Below the pieces are notes generated by a model. It searched no databases and was not told where the DNA came from. It saw only the letters and a program-made list of their open reading frames with translations. From Streptomyces griseus (lineage in GTDB: Bacteria; Actinomycetota; Actinomycetes; Streptomycetales; Streptomycetaceae), in assembly GCF_900460065.1 (NCBI RefSeq), contig NZ_UAVD01000029.1, positions 1-64,000 of the forward strand: a stretch of DNA of 64,000 nt, given 5' to 3'. Below, in pieces: positions 9,885-18,857 of the stretch (positions within the stretch are counted from its first letter, which is position 1; each line of letters begins with the position of its first letter). The translations under genes and the position numbers were made by a program.

Positions 9885-9923
9885 ACCGGAGCCCGCGACC
9901 GCACCCAGGTCGCGGGCTCCGGT
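9885..9923. terminator. Bidirectional terminator between the BCCT and D-amino-acid oxidase genes
   Basis: A perfect 16-bp stem (left arm 9885-9900, right arm 9908-9923) closes a 7-base loop, GCACCCA. It lies between two convergent stop codons at 9867 and 9985. There is no long T-run, which is normal for Streptomyces terminators. Confidence 0.8.
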
Positions 9924-9984
9924 ACGCCGTGTCCCGGGCCGCCGGCCGGCAGGCCCGCGCGGACCGCTTCGCGGGCCCGGTCGG

Positions 9985-10908
9985 TCAGCCGACCAGGGCC
10001 GCCGCCGCCCGCGCGCACCCCCAGGCCACGGTCACGCCCGCGCCGCCGTGCCCGTAGTTGTGCACCAGCAGACCGCCGCCCGGCAGCTCCTCCGTCCCGA
10101 TCCGCACCCCGGCCTCCCGCGCCGGACGCAGCCCCACCCGGTGCCCGAGCACCCGGGCGCCGGCGATCTCCGGCCGGATCCGCGCGCACCGCGCCACGAT
10201 CTCCCGAGCCGTGCCCGGGTCGGGCTCGGTGCGCGGATCGTCCGCCTCCGCCGTACCCCCCAGCACCAGCCGGCCCGGCTGCGGGAAGAAGTACGTCGTC
10301 GCGGCCGACGCCGGATCCGCCTCGGTGTACCACTCCTCGATCCCCGGGTTCTCCACCGCGACCAACTGCCCCCGCACCGGCCGCACCCCGGCGTCGGGCA
10401 CCAGCTCGCGCGCCCCGAGCCCCGTGCAGTTCACCACCACCGGGCTCCGCTCCGCCGCCTCCGCGAACCCCGTCACCGCCCGCCGCTCCACCGCACCGCC
10501 GGCGGCCGCCAGCCGCCGCTCCAGCCACGCCAGGTGGACGGGCATGTCCAGCAGCGGCAAGGTCACCCGCAGCCCTTCGGGCACCTCCACGGCGTCCCTC
10601 AGCCCGGCCGACCAGGCGCCCAGCGCCGCGAGCCGCTCCCCGCCGTGCAGCCCCGCCACCCGCCGTACGCCGGTCTCCCGCGGGGCGCCCGACAACTCCT
10701 CGTAGACCGCCAGCGTCGCCAGCGCCCAGTCGCCCACCCGCTCGGCCGGCTCGATCCGGTACGGCCACCACAGGGCCCCCGCCACCGCCGACGTCGTCGC
10801 CCCGGCCGGATCGCGCGACCAGACCCGCACCCGCAGCCCGCGCTCCGCCAGCGTCACGGCGGTGGTCAGACCGACGACCCCGCCGCCCACCACGATCACC
10901 TCGGCCAT
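9985..10908 (-). CDS. FAD-dependent D-amino-acid oxidase
   Basis: About 307 residues. The N-terminus has a Rossmann dinucleotide motif VVGGGVVGLTTAVTLAERG, and the C-terminus the HNYGHGGAGVTVAWGCA segment typical of D-amino-acid oxidases, where the conserved glycines contact FAD. The family oxidatively deaminates D-amino acids to keto acids with H2O2 release. Fit to the DAO subfamily is supported by AGALWWPYRIEP and by GVRPVRGQLVAVENPG. ATG 10908 places the flavin loop at residue 6; an ATG three codons earlier (10917) is possible and has a slightly better upstream GGAGTGACC. It is a single gene, divergent from the ABC-F gene. Confidence 0.9.
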   Translation of the reverse strand: MAEVIVVGGGVVGLTTAVTLAERGLRVRVWSRDPAGATTSAVAGALWWPYRIEPAERVGDWALATLAVYEELSGAPRETGVRRVAGLHGGERLAALGAWSAGLRDAVEVPEGLRVTLPLLDMPVHLAWLERRLAAAGGAVERRAVTGFAEAAERSPVVVNCTGLGARELVPDAGVRPVRGQLVAVENPGIEEWYTEADPASAATTYFFPQPGRLVLGGTAEADDPRTEPDPGTAREIVARCARIRPEIAGARVLGHRVGLRPAREAGVRIGTEELPGGGLLVHNYGHGGAGVTVAWGCARAAAALVG

Positions 10909-11031
10909 CACGGTCACTCCTGTCCTCGGTACGGGCCCGTCGCTGCCCGGACGCTAACCGAAACCGGAAACCCGGGGCCAGGGGCGCGGGGAGACGGGCA
11001 CGGAGCGGCGGCGACTAGGATCGGCACCCTG

Positions 11032-12669
11032 ATGACTGCCACTCTCGTCGCCAAGGACCTCGCCGCCGGACACGGCGACCGCACACTCTTCGCCGGGCTC
11101 GACCTCGTCGTCGCCCCGGGGGACGTGATCGGTCTCGTCGGAGTCAACGGCGCCGGCAAATCCTCGCTGCTCCGGCTGCTCGCCGGCCTCGACCGCCCGG
11201 AGGAGGGCGAGCTGCGGCTCTCCCCGCCCACCGCCACCGTCGGCCACCTCCCGCAGGAGCCCGAGCGCCGCGACGGTGAGACGGTGTCCGCGTTCCTGGC
11301 CCGCCGCACCGGCGTGGCCGACGCCCAGCGCACGATGGACGAGGCCACCGAGGCCCTGGTCGCGGGCGCCCCGGGCGCGGACGACGCGTACTCCGAGGCC
11401 CTGGAGCGCTGGCTCGCCCTCGGTGGCGCGGACCTGGAGGAGCGGGCCGGGCAGATCGCCGCCGAACTGGGCCTGACCGTGGGCCTCGACCGGCCCATGA
11501 CCGCGCTCTCCGGCGGACAGGCGGCCCGCGCCGGACTCGCCTCGCTGCTCCTCTCCCGCTACGACGTCTTCCTGCTCGACGAGCCCACCAACGACCTCGA
11601 CCTCGACGGCCTGGAGCGGCTGGAGCGCTTCGTCTCCGGCCTGCGCGCGGGCACCGTCGTCATCAGCCACGACCGCGAGTTCCTGATGCGCACGGTCACC
11701 AAGGTGCTGGAGCTCGACCTCGCCCAGCAGCAGATCAACCTGTACGGCGGTGGCTACGCGGCCTACCTGGAGGAGCGGGAGACCGCCCGCAGGCACGCCC
11801 GGGAGGGCTATGAGGAGTACGCGGAGAAGAAGGCGTCCCTCGAAGCGCGCGGCCACATGCAGCGCTCCTGGATGGACAAGGGCGTCAAGAACGCCCGGCG
11901 CAAGGCCACCGACGGCGACAAGCTCGGCCGCAACGCGCGCAGTGAGGCCAGCGAGAAGCAGGCCGCGAAGGCCCGGCAGACCCAGCGCATGATCGAACGT
12001 CTCGACGTCGTCGAGGAGCCGCGCAAGGAGTGGGAGCTGCGGATGGAGATCGCCTCCGCCCCGCGCTCCGGATCCGTCGTCGCCACGCTGCGCGAGGCCC
12101 GCGTGGTGCGCGGTGGCTTCTCCTTCGGACCCGCCTCGCTCCAGATCGACTGGGCGGACCGGGTCGCCATCACCGGGGCCAACGGCGCCGGCAAGTCCAC
12201 GCTGCTCGCCGCCCTGTTGGAGCGGCTGCCGCTGGACTCCGGGAGCGCCGTGCTCGGTTCGGGCGTCGTCGTCGGCGAAGTGGACCAGGCCCGCAAGCTG
12301 TTCCTCGGCGCCCAGTCGCTGCTGGAGGCGTTCTGCGCGGCGGTGCCCGACACCGAACCGGCCGAAGTCCGCACCCTGCTGGCCAAGTTCGGCCTCCGCG
12401 CCGACCATGTGACGCGCCCGGCGACCAGCCTGTCCCCGGGGGAGCGCACCCGCGCCGCCCTCGCCCTGCTCCAGGGCAGGGGAGTCAACCTCCTGGTGCT
12501 CGACGAGCCGACGAACCACCTGGACCTGCCCGCCATCGAGCAGTTGGAGGCGGCGCTGGAGACGTACCGGGGCACCCTGCTGCTGGTCACCCACGACCGG
12601 CGGATGCTGGAGGCGGTCCGCACGACCCGCCGCATCGAGGTGGCCGACGGCCAGGTCAAGGAAGTCTGA
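11032..12669 (+). CDS. ABC-F family ATPase
   Basis: 545 residues with two ABC domains and no membrane segments, the ABC-F layout. Walker A motifs are GVNGAGKSS and GANGAGKST; signature motifs LSGGQAARAG and LSPGERTRAA; Walker B plus glutamate LLDEPTNDLD and VLDEPTNHLD. The inter-domain linker around residues 240-330 is rich in Lys and Arg, as in ABC-F proteins that act on the ribosomal E site. Members rescue stalled ribosomes or confer antibiotic resistance by target protection; linker length does not clearly mark this as a resistance type. It is a single gene with a terminator 13 bp after the stop. Confidence 0.93.
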   Translation: MTATLVAKDLAAGHGDRTLFAGLDLVVAPGDVIGLVGVNGAGKSSLLRLLAGLDRPEEGELRLSPPTATVGHLPQEPERRDGETVSAFLARRTGVADAQRTMDEATEALVAGAPGADDAYSEALERWLALGGADLEERAGQIAAELGLTVGLDRPMTALSGGQAARAGLASLLLSRYDVFLLDEPTNDLDLDGLERLERFVSGLRAGTVVISHDREFLMRTVTKVLELDLAQQQINLYGGGYAAYLEERETARRHAREGYEEYAEKKASLEARGHMQRSWMDKGVKNARRKATDGDKLGRNARSEASEKQAAKARQTQRMIERLDVVEEPRKEWELRMEIASAPRSGSVVATLREARVVRGGFSFGPASLQIDWADRVAITGANGAGKSTLLAALLERLPLDSGSAVLGSGVVVGEVDQARKLFLGAQSLLEAFCAAVPDTEPAEVRTLLAKFGLRADHVTRPATSLSPGERTRAALALLQGRGVNLLVLDEPTNHLDLPAIEQLEAALETYRGTLLLVTHDRRMLEAVRTTRRIEVADGQVKEV

Positions 12670-12681
12670 GCGGAGTCACGG

Positions 12682-12713
12682 GGGTGGGGCGGGCCGCACG
12701 GCCCGCCCCACCC
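12682..12713. terminator. Bidirectional terminator between the ABC-F gene and tex
   Basis: A 15-bp perfect stem, GGGTGGGGCGGGCCG with CGGCCCGCCCCACCC, around a tiny CA centre. It lies between the convergent stops at 12669 and 12721 and is nearly all G and C. Confidence 0.75.
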
Positions 12714-12720
12714 GCCCCGT

Positions 12721-15153
12721 TCAGCGTCCCCGCCCGCCGCCCTGCCTCGGGTCGGTCAGCCCGGCCCGCCGCAGCGCGTCCGCCATCGCGCTGTTGGCCG
12801 GAGCCGGGGCCCCCTGGCCCTGCCGCGACCCGCCACCGCCGCGCCGGTCCCGTCCGCCGCCGCCCTGCCGGCCCTGGCCGCCACCGGAGCCCTGCCCCTG
12901 GCGCTGCTTCGGGGGACGGCCGCCCCGCTCGCCGCGGCCCTGCTGCCCGCCGCCGGAGCCGCCGCCCGCGCCGGGCTCGTCGTCGAGGCGCAGCGTCAGC
13001 GAGATCCGCTTGCGCGGTACGTCGACGTCCATGACCTTGACCTTCACGATGTCCCCGGGCTTCACCACGTCGCGCGGGTCCTTCACGAAGGTCTTCGACA
13101 GCGCCGAGACGTGGACCAGGCCGTCCTGGTGGACGCCGACGTCGACGAACGCGCCGAACGCCGCGACGTTCGTCACGACGCCCTCCAGCACCATGCCCGG
13201 CTCCAGGTCGCCGAGCTTCTCGACGCCCTCCTTGAAGGTCGCCGTTCGGAAAGCGGGCCGGGGGTCGCGCCCCGGCTTCTCCAGCTCCTTGAGGATGTCC
13301 GTCACGGTCGGCAGCCCGAACATGTCGTCCACGAAGTCCGCCGCGCGCAGTGCCCGCAGGGCGTCCGTGTTGCCGATCAGCGAGGCCACCTCGCCCCCCG
13401 CCGTCCTCCCCATCCGCCGCACCACCGGATAGGCCTCGGGGTGCACGCTGGAGCCGTCCAGGGGGTCGTCGCCGCCCCGGATCCGCAGGAAGCCCGCACA
13501 CTGCTCGTACGCCTTCGGGCCGAGCCGCGCCACGTCCTTGAGGGCCTTGCGGGACCGGAAGGGGCCGTTGGCGTCCCGGTGCGCGACGATGTTCTCGGCG
13601 AGCCCCGAGCTGATGCCCGACACCCGGGAGAGCAGCGGCGCGGAGGCGGTGTTGACGTCCACGCCGACCCCGTTCACACAGTCCTCGACGACCGCGTCCA
13701 GCGAACGCGACAGCTTCACCTCGGACAGGTCGTGCTGGTACTGGCCGACGCCGATCGACTTCGGGTCGATCTTCACCAGCTCGGCCAGCGGGTCCTGGAG
13801 CCGCCGCGCGATGGAGACCGCTCCGCGCAACGACACATCCATGTCGGGCAGTTCCTGCGAGGCGAACGCGGAGGCGGAGTAGACCGAGGCGCCCGCCTCC
13901 GAGACCATCACCTTGGTGAGCTTCAACTCCGGGTGCTTGTCGATCAGTTCACCGGCGAGCTTGTCCGTCTCACGGGACGCGGTGCCGTTGCCGATCGCGA
14001 TCAGGTCGACCGCGTGCTCCTTCGCGAGGTGCGCGAGCTTCGCCAGCGCCTGGTCCCACCTGTTCGCGGGCACGTGCGGGTGGATCACATCGGTGGCCAC
14101 CACCTTGCCGGTGGCGTCGACGACCGCGACCTTCACCCCCGTACGGAAACCGGGGTCCAGGCCCAGCGTGGCGCGGGTACCGGCCGGGGCGGCGAGCAGA
14201 AGGTCGCGCAGGTTCGAGGCGAAGACCCGCACCGCCTCGTCCTCCGCCGCCGTGCGCAGCCGCAGCCGCAGGTCGATGCCCAGGTGCACCTGGATCCGGG
14301 TCCGCCACGCCCACCGCACGGTGTCGCCCAGCCACTTGTCGCCCGGGCGGCCCCGGTCGGCGATCTCGAAACGGCGGGCGATCATGTTCTCGTACGCGGA
14401 CGGGCCGGGCTTCTCGGCCGCCTCCGGCTCCTCCGGCTCCAGCACCAGGTCGAGCACGTTCTCCTTCTCGCCGCGCAGCATCGCGAGCACCCGGTGCGAG
14501 GGCAGCGCGGTGAACGGCTCGGCGAAGGCGAAGTAGTCGGCGAACTTCGCGCCCGCCTCCTCCTGGCCCTCGCGGACCTTCGCCGCGAGCCGGCCGCGCG
14601 TCCACATCCGCTCGCGCAGCTCGCCGGTCAGGTCGGCGTCCTCGGAGAACCGCTCGGTGAGGATCGACCGGGCCCCGTCCAGGGCGGCGGCCGCGTCCGC
14701 GACGCCCTTGTCGCCGTCCACGAACGCGGCGGCGGCGGCGAGCGGATCGACCGAGGGATCGCCGAGCAGACCGTCCGCCAGCGGTTCGAGCCCGGCCTCC
14801 CGGGCGATCTGCGCCTTCGTCCGCCGCTTCGGCTTGAACGGCAGGTAGATGTCCTCCAGGCGGGCCTTGGTCTCGGCGGCCCGGATGGTCGCCTCCAACG
14901 CCGCGTCGAGCTTGCCCTGTTCCCGTACGGAATCGAGGATCGCCGTACGCCGCTCCTCCAGCTCCCGCAGATACCGCAGCCGTTCCTCCAGCGTGCGCAA
15001 CTGCGCATCGTCGAGGGATTCGGTCGCCTCCTTGCGGTAGCGCGCGATGAACGGCACGGTCGATCCGCCGTCGAGCAGCTCGACGGCCGCCCTGACCTGT
15101 CGCTCACGTACGCCGAGCTCCTCGGCGATCCTGCCTTCGATGGACGTCGTCAC
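12721..15153 (-). CDS. tex: Tex-family RNA-binding transcription accessory protein
   Basis: 810 residues. The N-terminal Tex helical region includes GSTVPFIARYRKEATESLDD. The YqgF-like RNase H fold has LGLDPGFRTGVKVAV, then come helix-hairpin-helix repeats (KALKDVARLGPKAYEQCAGF) and an S1 RNA-binding domain near 650-720 (GMVLEGVVTNVAAFGAFVDV). Tex binds nucleic acid and influences transcription elongation and processing. The final 85 residues are a glycine, arginine and glutamine-rich disordered tail. GTG 15153 is chosen because VTTSIEGRIAEELGV matches the family N-terminus; codons upstream look non-coding. The ribosome site is weak (GGGAAACC). Convergent with the ABC-F gene. Confidence 0.94.
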   Translation of the reverse strand: MTTSIEGRIAEELGVRERQVRAAVELLDGGSTVPFIARYRKEATESLDDAQLRTLEERLRYLRELEERRTAILDSVREQGKLDAALEATIRAAETKARLEDIYLPFKPKRRTKAQIAREAGLEPLADGLLGDPSVDPLAAAAAFVDGDKGVADAAAALDGARSILTERFSEDADLTGELRERMWTRGRLAAKVREGQEEAGAKFADYFAFAEPFTALPSHRVLAMLRGEKENVLDLVLEPEEPEAAEKPGPSAYENMIARRFEIADRGRPGDKWLGDTVRWAWRTRIQVHLGIDLRLRLRTAAEDEAVRVFASNLRDLLLAAPAGTRATLGLDPGFRTGVKVAVVDATGKVVATDVIHPHVPANRWDQALAKLAHLAKEHAVDLIAIGNGTASRETDKLAGELIDKHPELKLTKVMVSEAGASVYSASAFASQELPDMDVSLRGAVSIARRLQDPLAELVKIDPKSIGVGQYQHDLSEVKLSRSLDAVVEDCVNGVGVDVNTASAPLLSRVSGISSGLAENIVAHRDANGPFRSRKALKDVARLGPKAYEQCAGFLRIRGGDDPLDGSSVHPEAYPVVRRMGRTAGGEVASLIGNTDALRALRAADFVDDMFGLPTVTDILKELEKPGRDPRPAFRTATFKEGVEKLGDLEPGMVLEGVVTNVAAFGAFVDVGVHQDGLVHVSALSKTFVKDPRDVVKPGDIVKVKVMDVDVPRKRISLTLRLDDEPGAGGGSGGGQQGRGERGGRPPKQRQGQGSGGGQGRQGGGGRDRRGGGGSRQGQGAPAPANSAMADALRRAGLTDPRQGGGRGR

Positions 15154-15343
15154 GGTTTCCCGACTCGCCTTCTCGTACTGGCTGTGCTGGTCGTGCCCGG
15201 TCGCGCCGAGCACGTTCTTGCCTGCCGGGGGTGTCTCCCCCCGGGTCTGCATTGTGCCGGGTGGCCGGGGGCCGTGTCGCGTGACCTCGGCGGACACGCC
15301 CGGAGCCGCGGCGGCGCCCGCGGCGGCTCCGGGCGGTGCGGGG

Positions 15344-16213
15344 TCAGCCCCGGCCGGTCGCCGAGGCCGGGAACGCCCCCGCGGCGGCGGCCGTGAAGAG
15401 GAAGCCGCGCCCCAGTTCGGTGAGCCGCTCCACACCCTCCGCGCCCAGGTGCTCGTACGGGGCGGTGTCCAGGCGGTCCGTCGCCTCCTCGATCTCCGCG
15501 CGCAGCGCCGTCCCCGCCTCGGTCAGCGCCAACTCCTCGCCGTCGGCCAGCAGTCCGCGCTCCCGCAGCCGGTCGCACCCGGCCTCCCAGTCGGTGCGCC
15601 GCCAGCCCCGGGAGGACAGGATCCAGCGGATCGCCATGCCCTTGCCGGTGGCGGTGTGGCTGACGAGCGACTCCAGCGGGTCCAGGCCGGCCGCGAGCAG
15701 GACGGCGAGGTGGGCGTCCCCCCGGTGCTCGCGCAGCAGGGTCGCGGCGTGCCAGAACGCCAGGTGCGGCTCCTCGGGAACCGGCAGATCCGCGTGCGCG
15801 GCGTACAGCGGGCGGGCGTGCGGGGTGCAGGCCTCGGTGGCGCGCAGTGCGAGCCGGGCCGCCTCCGCCATCGCGTCGGAGGCGATGACCTCCTCGCCGA
15901 GCAGCCGTCGCAGCGTCGTGTCCGCCGCCCGCAGCCGGGCCCCGAGGACCACGTCGGGAGAGGCGGTCTCCCAGACGGCGGGCACATGGCGGGCCACCAG
16001 CGCGGGATTGAAGTTGTAGAAGGTGGCGCCGACCGTCCCCGCCCCGACCGCGCCGAGCGCGGCGGCCCGGGTCGCGAAGTAGACGGCGCTCTGGTCCTCG
16101 ATGCCTATCTTCGCCATCTCGGCGCCGAGGTCGGGGGAGAAGAAGAGGGAGGAGTGCAGGGGGTTGACGGCGTTGTGGCAGCGGCGCTCCGCGCGGGCCG
16201 GGAGATTACTCAT
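15344..16213 (-). CDS. SCO6745-like actinobacterial protein of unknown function
   Basis: 289 residues, no signal peptide or membrane helix. It is alanine-rich and helical, with a conserved N-terminal AVNPLHSSLFFSP stretch and FATRAAALGAVGAGTVGATF after it. The last third (RWILSSRGWRRTDWEAGCDRL to LTEAGTALRAEIEEATDRLD) resembles a winged-helix DNA-binding fold of the MarR type. This matches the family NCBI names after S. coelicolor SCO6745; no function is established. Its position in a SCO67xx-like gene order agrees. A perfect TetR-type palindrome lies 11 bp upstream of the ATG and probably represses it. Confidence 0.75.
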   Translation of the reverse strand: MSNLPARAERRCHNAVNPLHSSLFFSPDLGAEMAKIGIEDQSAVYFATRAAALGAVGAGTVGATFYNFNPALVARHVPAVWETASPDVVLGARLRAADTTLRRLLGEEVIASDAMAEAARLALRATEACTPHARPLYAAHADLPVPEEPHLAFWHAATLLREHRGDAHLAVLLAAGLDPLESLVSHTATGKGMAIRWILSSRGWRRTDWEAGCDRLRERGLLADGEELALTEAGTALRAEIEEATDRLDTAPYEHLGAEGVERLTELGRGFLFTAAAAGAFPASATGRG

Positions 16214-16223
16214 ACCGGCACGT

Positions 16224-16239
16224 TACCGACTGGTCGGTA
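16224..16239. promoter_or_regulatory. TetR-type palindromic operator (TACCGAC-TG-GTCGGTA)
   Basis: Perfect 7-bp arms around a 2-bp centre. It is placed 10 bases upstream of the SCO6745-like start codon, where a bound repressor would block transcription or overlap the ribosome site. ACCGACnnGTCGGT dyads are typical TetR-family operators. No TetR gene is adjacent; the only one in the window is at 54248-54904, 38 kb away. Confidence 0.6.
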
Positions 16240-16372
16240 CGGCGCGGAACCCCGAGGGCGGAACGGTCTTCCCGGCAGGCCCAGCGTAAGGGGTCGGGCG
16301 GGGGCCGGGGGCGGCTGATGGCAGGAAAGGTGGGGTACCCGTCATTGCGGCCACCGTCGCCCACCGCCCAGG

Positions 16373-17344
16373 ATGACGGGTGTGAAGCAGCGCAGCGTGC
16401 TCGTCGTCCTCTTCGACGGCGTCCAGAGTCTCGACGTCACCGGCCCGATGGAGGTCTTCGCCGGAGCCTCCCGGGCGCCGGGCGTCTCCTACGGTCTGCG
16501 GACCGCCTCGCTCGACGGGGCCCCCGTCCGGGCCACCAGCGGCCTGACGCTGATGCCGGACGGAACTCTGGCCGACGCGCCCGCCCCGCACACGCTGCTG
16601 GTGCCCGGCGGGCACGGCACCCGGGGAGCCCACCCGGAGCTGATCGGCTGGCTGCGGGAGCACGCGCCGCGCGCCGAGCGGCTCGTCTCCGTGTGCACCG
16701 GGGCGCTGCTGCTGGCCGAAGCGGGACTGCTGGACGGACACCGGGTCACCACCCACTGGAACCACTGCGAGCAGCTGGCCCGCGACCACCCGGCCGTCCG
16801 GGTCGACCCCGAACCGATCTTCGTACGCGACGGGAGGCTCGCCACCTCGGCGGGCGTCACCGCGGGCATCGACCTCGCCCTCGCGCTCGTCGAGGAGGAC
16901 CACGGGCGGGACCTCGCGCTGAACATCGCCCGGCACCTCGTGGTGTTCCTGCGCCGCCCCGGCAACCAGGCCCAGTTCAGCGCCCAGCTCTCCGCCCAGA
17001 CCGCCCGGAGCGAACCGCTGCGCGAGGTCCAGCACTGGATCACCCAGCACCCGGACGGCGACCTCGGGGTCGACGCCCTCGCGGCCCGCGCCCGGCTCTC
17101 GCCCCGGCACTTCGCCCGCGCGTTCCGGGCGGAGACCGGCACGACCCCGGGGCGGTACGTCGAGCGCGTCCGCCTGGAGCACGCCCGCCGGCTCCTGGAG
17201 GACACCGCCGACGGCGTCGAACGGGTGGCCCGCGCCAGTGGCTACGGCACCCCGGAAGCCATGCGCCGCGCCTTCGTGAAGACCCTCGCGACGGGCCCGG
17301 CCGAGTACCGCCGCCGCTTCCGCGGCCCGGCGCCTCGCACCTGA
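16373..17344 (+). CDS. GlxA-type regulator: DJ-1/PfpI domain fused to AraC helix-turn-helix
   Basis: 323 residues. Residues 5-185 form a DJ-1/PfpI (class I glutamine amidotransferase-like) domain with the nucleophile-elbow segment RLVSVCTGALLLAEAGLLDG and HRVTTHWNH. Residues 215-318 form an AraC double helix-turn-helix: LGVDALAARARLSPRHFARAF and VERVARASGYGTPEAMRRAF. GlxA-type proteins are transcription factors in which the amidotransferase fold senses a ligand. The downstream gene, 43 bp away on the same strand, encodes a stand-alone DJ-1/PfpI enzyme, a natural target or partner. The start is ATG 16373. Confidence 0.92.
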   Translation: MTGVKQRSVLVVLFDGVQSLDVTGPMEVFAGASRAPGVSYGLRTASLDGAPVRATSGLTLMPDGTLADAPAPHTLLVPGGHGTRGAHPELIGWLREHAPRAERLVSVCTGALLLAEAGLLDGHRVTTHWNHCEQLARDHPAVRVDPEPIFVRDGRLATSAGVTAGIDLALALVEEDHGRDLALNIARHLVVFLRRPGNQAQFSAQLSAQTARSEPLREVQHWITQHPDGDLGVDALAARARLSPRHFARAFRAETGTTPGRYVERVRLEHARRLLEDTADGVERVARASGYGTPEAMRRAFVKTLATGPAEYRRRFRGPAPRT

Positions 17345-17387
17345 ACCCACCGTCCGACCGCGTCACCGCAATCGAGAGGCAGCTCCC

Positions 17388-18023
17388 GTGCAGATCGCCG
17401 TTCTGATCTTCGACCGTTTCACCGCTCTGGACGCGGTGGGCCCGTACGAGATCCTCAGCCGTGCGCCCGGCGCCGAGCCCGTCTTCGTCGCCGAACGGAC
17501 CGGCCCCGTCCGCAATGACAGCGGGAGCCTCGCGCTCGTCGCCGAGAAGACCCTCGCCGAGGTGCCCGCCCCGGACCTGGTGATCGTCCCGGGCGGCCCC
17601 GGCCAGAGCGACCAGATGGAGAACGAGGCCCTGCTCGGCTGGCTGCGCTCGGTCGACGCCACCAGCACCTGGACGACCTCCGTCTGCACCGGGTCGCTGC
17701 TGCTGGCCGCCGCCGGGCTCCTGAAGGGCAGGAGGGCCACCTCGCACTGGCTGGCGCTGGAGGCGCTGGAGCGGTTCGGCGTCGAGCCCACCGGGGAGCG
17801 CGTCGTGCTCGACGGCAAGTACGTCACCGCCGCCGGGGTCTCCTCCGGCATCGACATGGGGCTGACCCTGCTCGGCCGGATCGCGGGCGACGACGCGGCG
17901 CGCTCGGTGCAACTGCTCACGGAGTACGACCCCCGGCCGCCCTACGACTGCGGTTCGCCGGAGAAGGCCCCCGCGGCCCTGGTCGAGGAGTGGCGGGCCA
18001 GGAGCCGCCACATCACCCGGTAG
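17388..18023 (+). CDS. DJ-1/PfpI family protein (isonitrile hydratase-like)
   Basis: 211 residues covering one DJ-1/PfpI domain: MQIAVLIFDRFTALDAVGPYE at the start, VPGGPGQSDQMEN, and the nucleophile elbow SVCTGSLLLAAAGLLKG with ATSHWLALE after it. These last two features match Pseudomonas isonitrile hydratase, which adds water to isonitriles to give N-formamides, but chaperone or deglycase roles cannot be excluded. The GTG start has AGGCAGC upstream. It follows the GlxA-type regulator and probably shares its transcript. The last 11 bp overlap the 3' end of the convergent enoyl-CoA hydratase gene. Confidence 0.85.
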   Translation: MQIAVLIFDRFTALDAVGPYEILSRAPGAEPVFVAERTGPVRNDSGSLALVAEKTLAEVPAPDLVIVPGGPGQSDQMENEALLGWLRSVDATSTWTTSVCTGSLLLAAAGLLKGRRATSHWLALEALERFGVEPTGERVVLDGKYVTAAGVSSGIDMGLTLLGRIAGDDAARSVQLLTEYDPRPPYDCGSPEKAPAALVEEWRARSRHITR

Positions 18024-18777
18024 CGCCCGGGGTCCAGGTGAACCGCGGCGCACGCCGCTCCAGGAAGGCGGCGACGCCCTCCGCGGTGTCGCCGCCGCCC
18101 CGCGCCTCGGCGGCCCAGTGGGCGTCCCGGTCCGTCCGGCCCGTGGCGAACTCCTTCGCCGCGGCCTGCGTGAGCAGGGACCGGGACGCCAGGACCCCCG
18201 CGTACTCCTCGACCCGCCCGTCGAGTCCGCCCGCGGGCAGCACCTCGTCGACCAGCCCGGTGCGCAGCGCCCGTTCCGTGCCGATCAGCTCGCCGGAGAA
18301 CAGCAGGTGCTTGGCCGTGGCCGGGCCGACGAGGGAGACCAGCCGCCGGGTCGAGGAGGAGGGGTAGACGATGCCGAGCTTGGCCGGGGTGACCCCGAAG
18401 GAGGCCCCCTCCTCCGCGAACCGCAGATCGCAGGCCGCCGCGAGCTGACCGCCGCCGCCCACGCAGTAGCCGCGCACCGCGGCGAGCGTCGGCAGGGGGA
18501 ACGCGGCGAGCGCTTCCTCGGCCGCCACGGCCAGCCCCTGGGCGGTCTCCGCGCCCTCCCGCAGCGCGGAGATGTCGGCGCCGGCGCAGAAGGTGTTCCC
18601 GGCCCCGGTCAGCACCAGCGCCCGCACCGATGGATCGGCCGCGAGGCGCTCCAGCAGCTCCGGCAGACTCCGCCACATCGCGGTGGTCATCGCGTTGCGC
18701 TTGGCCGGGTTCGCGATCACGACCGTGGCGACGCCGCGCTCGACGGAGGTGATCAGGCGGGGTTCCGTGGGCTCCAT
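18013..18777 (-). CDS. Enoyl-CoA hydratase/isomerase family protein
   Basis: 254 residues, a single crotonase domain. VATVVIANPAKRNAMTTAMWRSL is near the N-terminus, then TFCAGADISAL (oxyanion hole) and GYCVGGGGQLAAACDLRFA with FGVTPAKLGI. At the two usual catalytic positions the hydratase glutamates are replaced: GGGGQ in place of GGGxE, and TPAKLGI in place of PExxLG. So hydration is doubtful, and isomerase, thioesterase or another crotonase reaction is possible. ATG 18777 is preferred over upstream in-frame codons because family homology begins soon after. Convergent with the DJ-1 gene, overlapping it by 11 bp. Confidence 0.85.
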   Translation of the reverse strand: MEPTEPRLITSVERGVATVVIANPAKRNAMTTAMWRSLPELLERLAADPSVRALVLTGAGNTFCAGADISALREGAETAQGLAVAAEEALAAFPLPTLAAVRGYCVGGGGQLAAACDLRFAEEGASFGVTPAKLGIVYPSSSTRRLVSLVGPATAKHLLFSGELIGTERALRTGLVDEVLPAGGLDGRVEEYAGVLASRSLLTQAAAKEFATGRTDRDAHWAAEARGGGDTAEGVAAFLERRAPRFTWTPGATG

Positions 18778-18857
18778 GCGCCGGATGCTATCCGGAGGGT
18801 TCGAACCTATGATCAAGAAGGGGTCGCGGGGCGGGCACGCACCGTAAGGAGTCGTCG

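Noticed and set aside
13111..15396. 761-codon open frame on the plus strand opposite tex
   Set aside because: Low-complexity His/Arg/Gly composition and no domain; Tex on the minus strand accounts for the coding signal.
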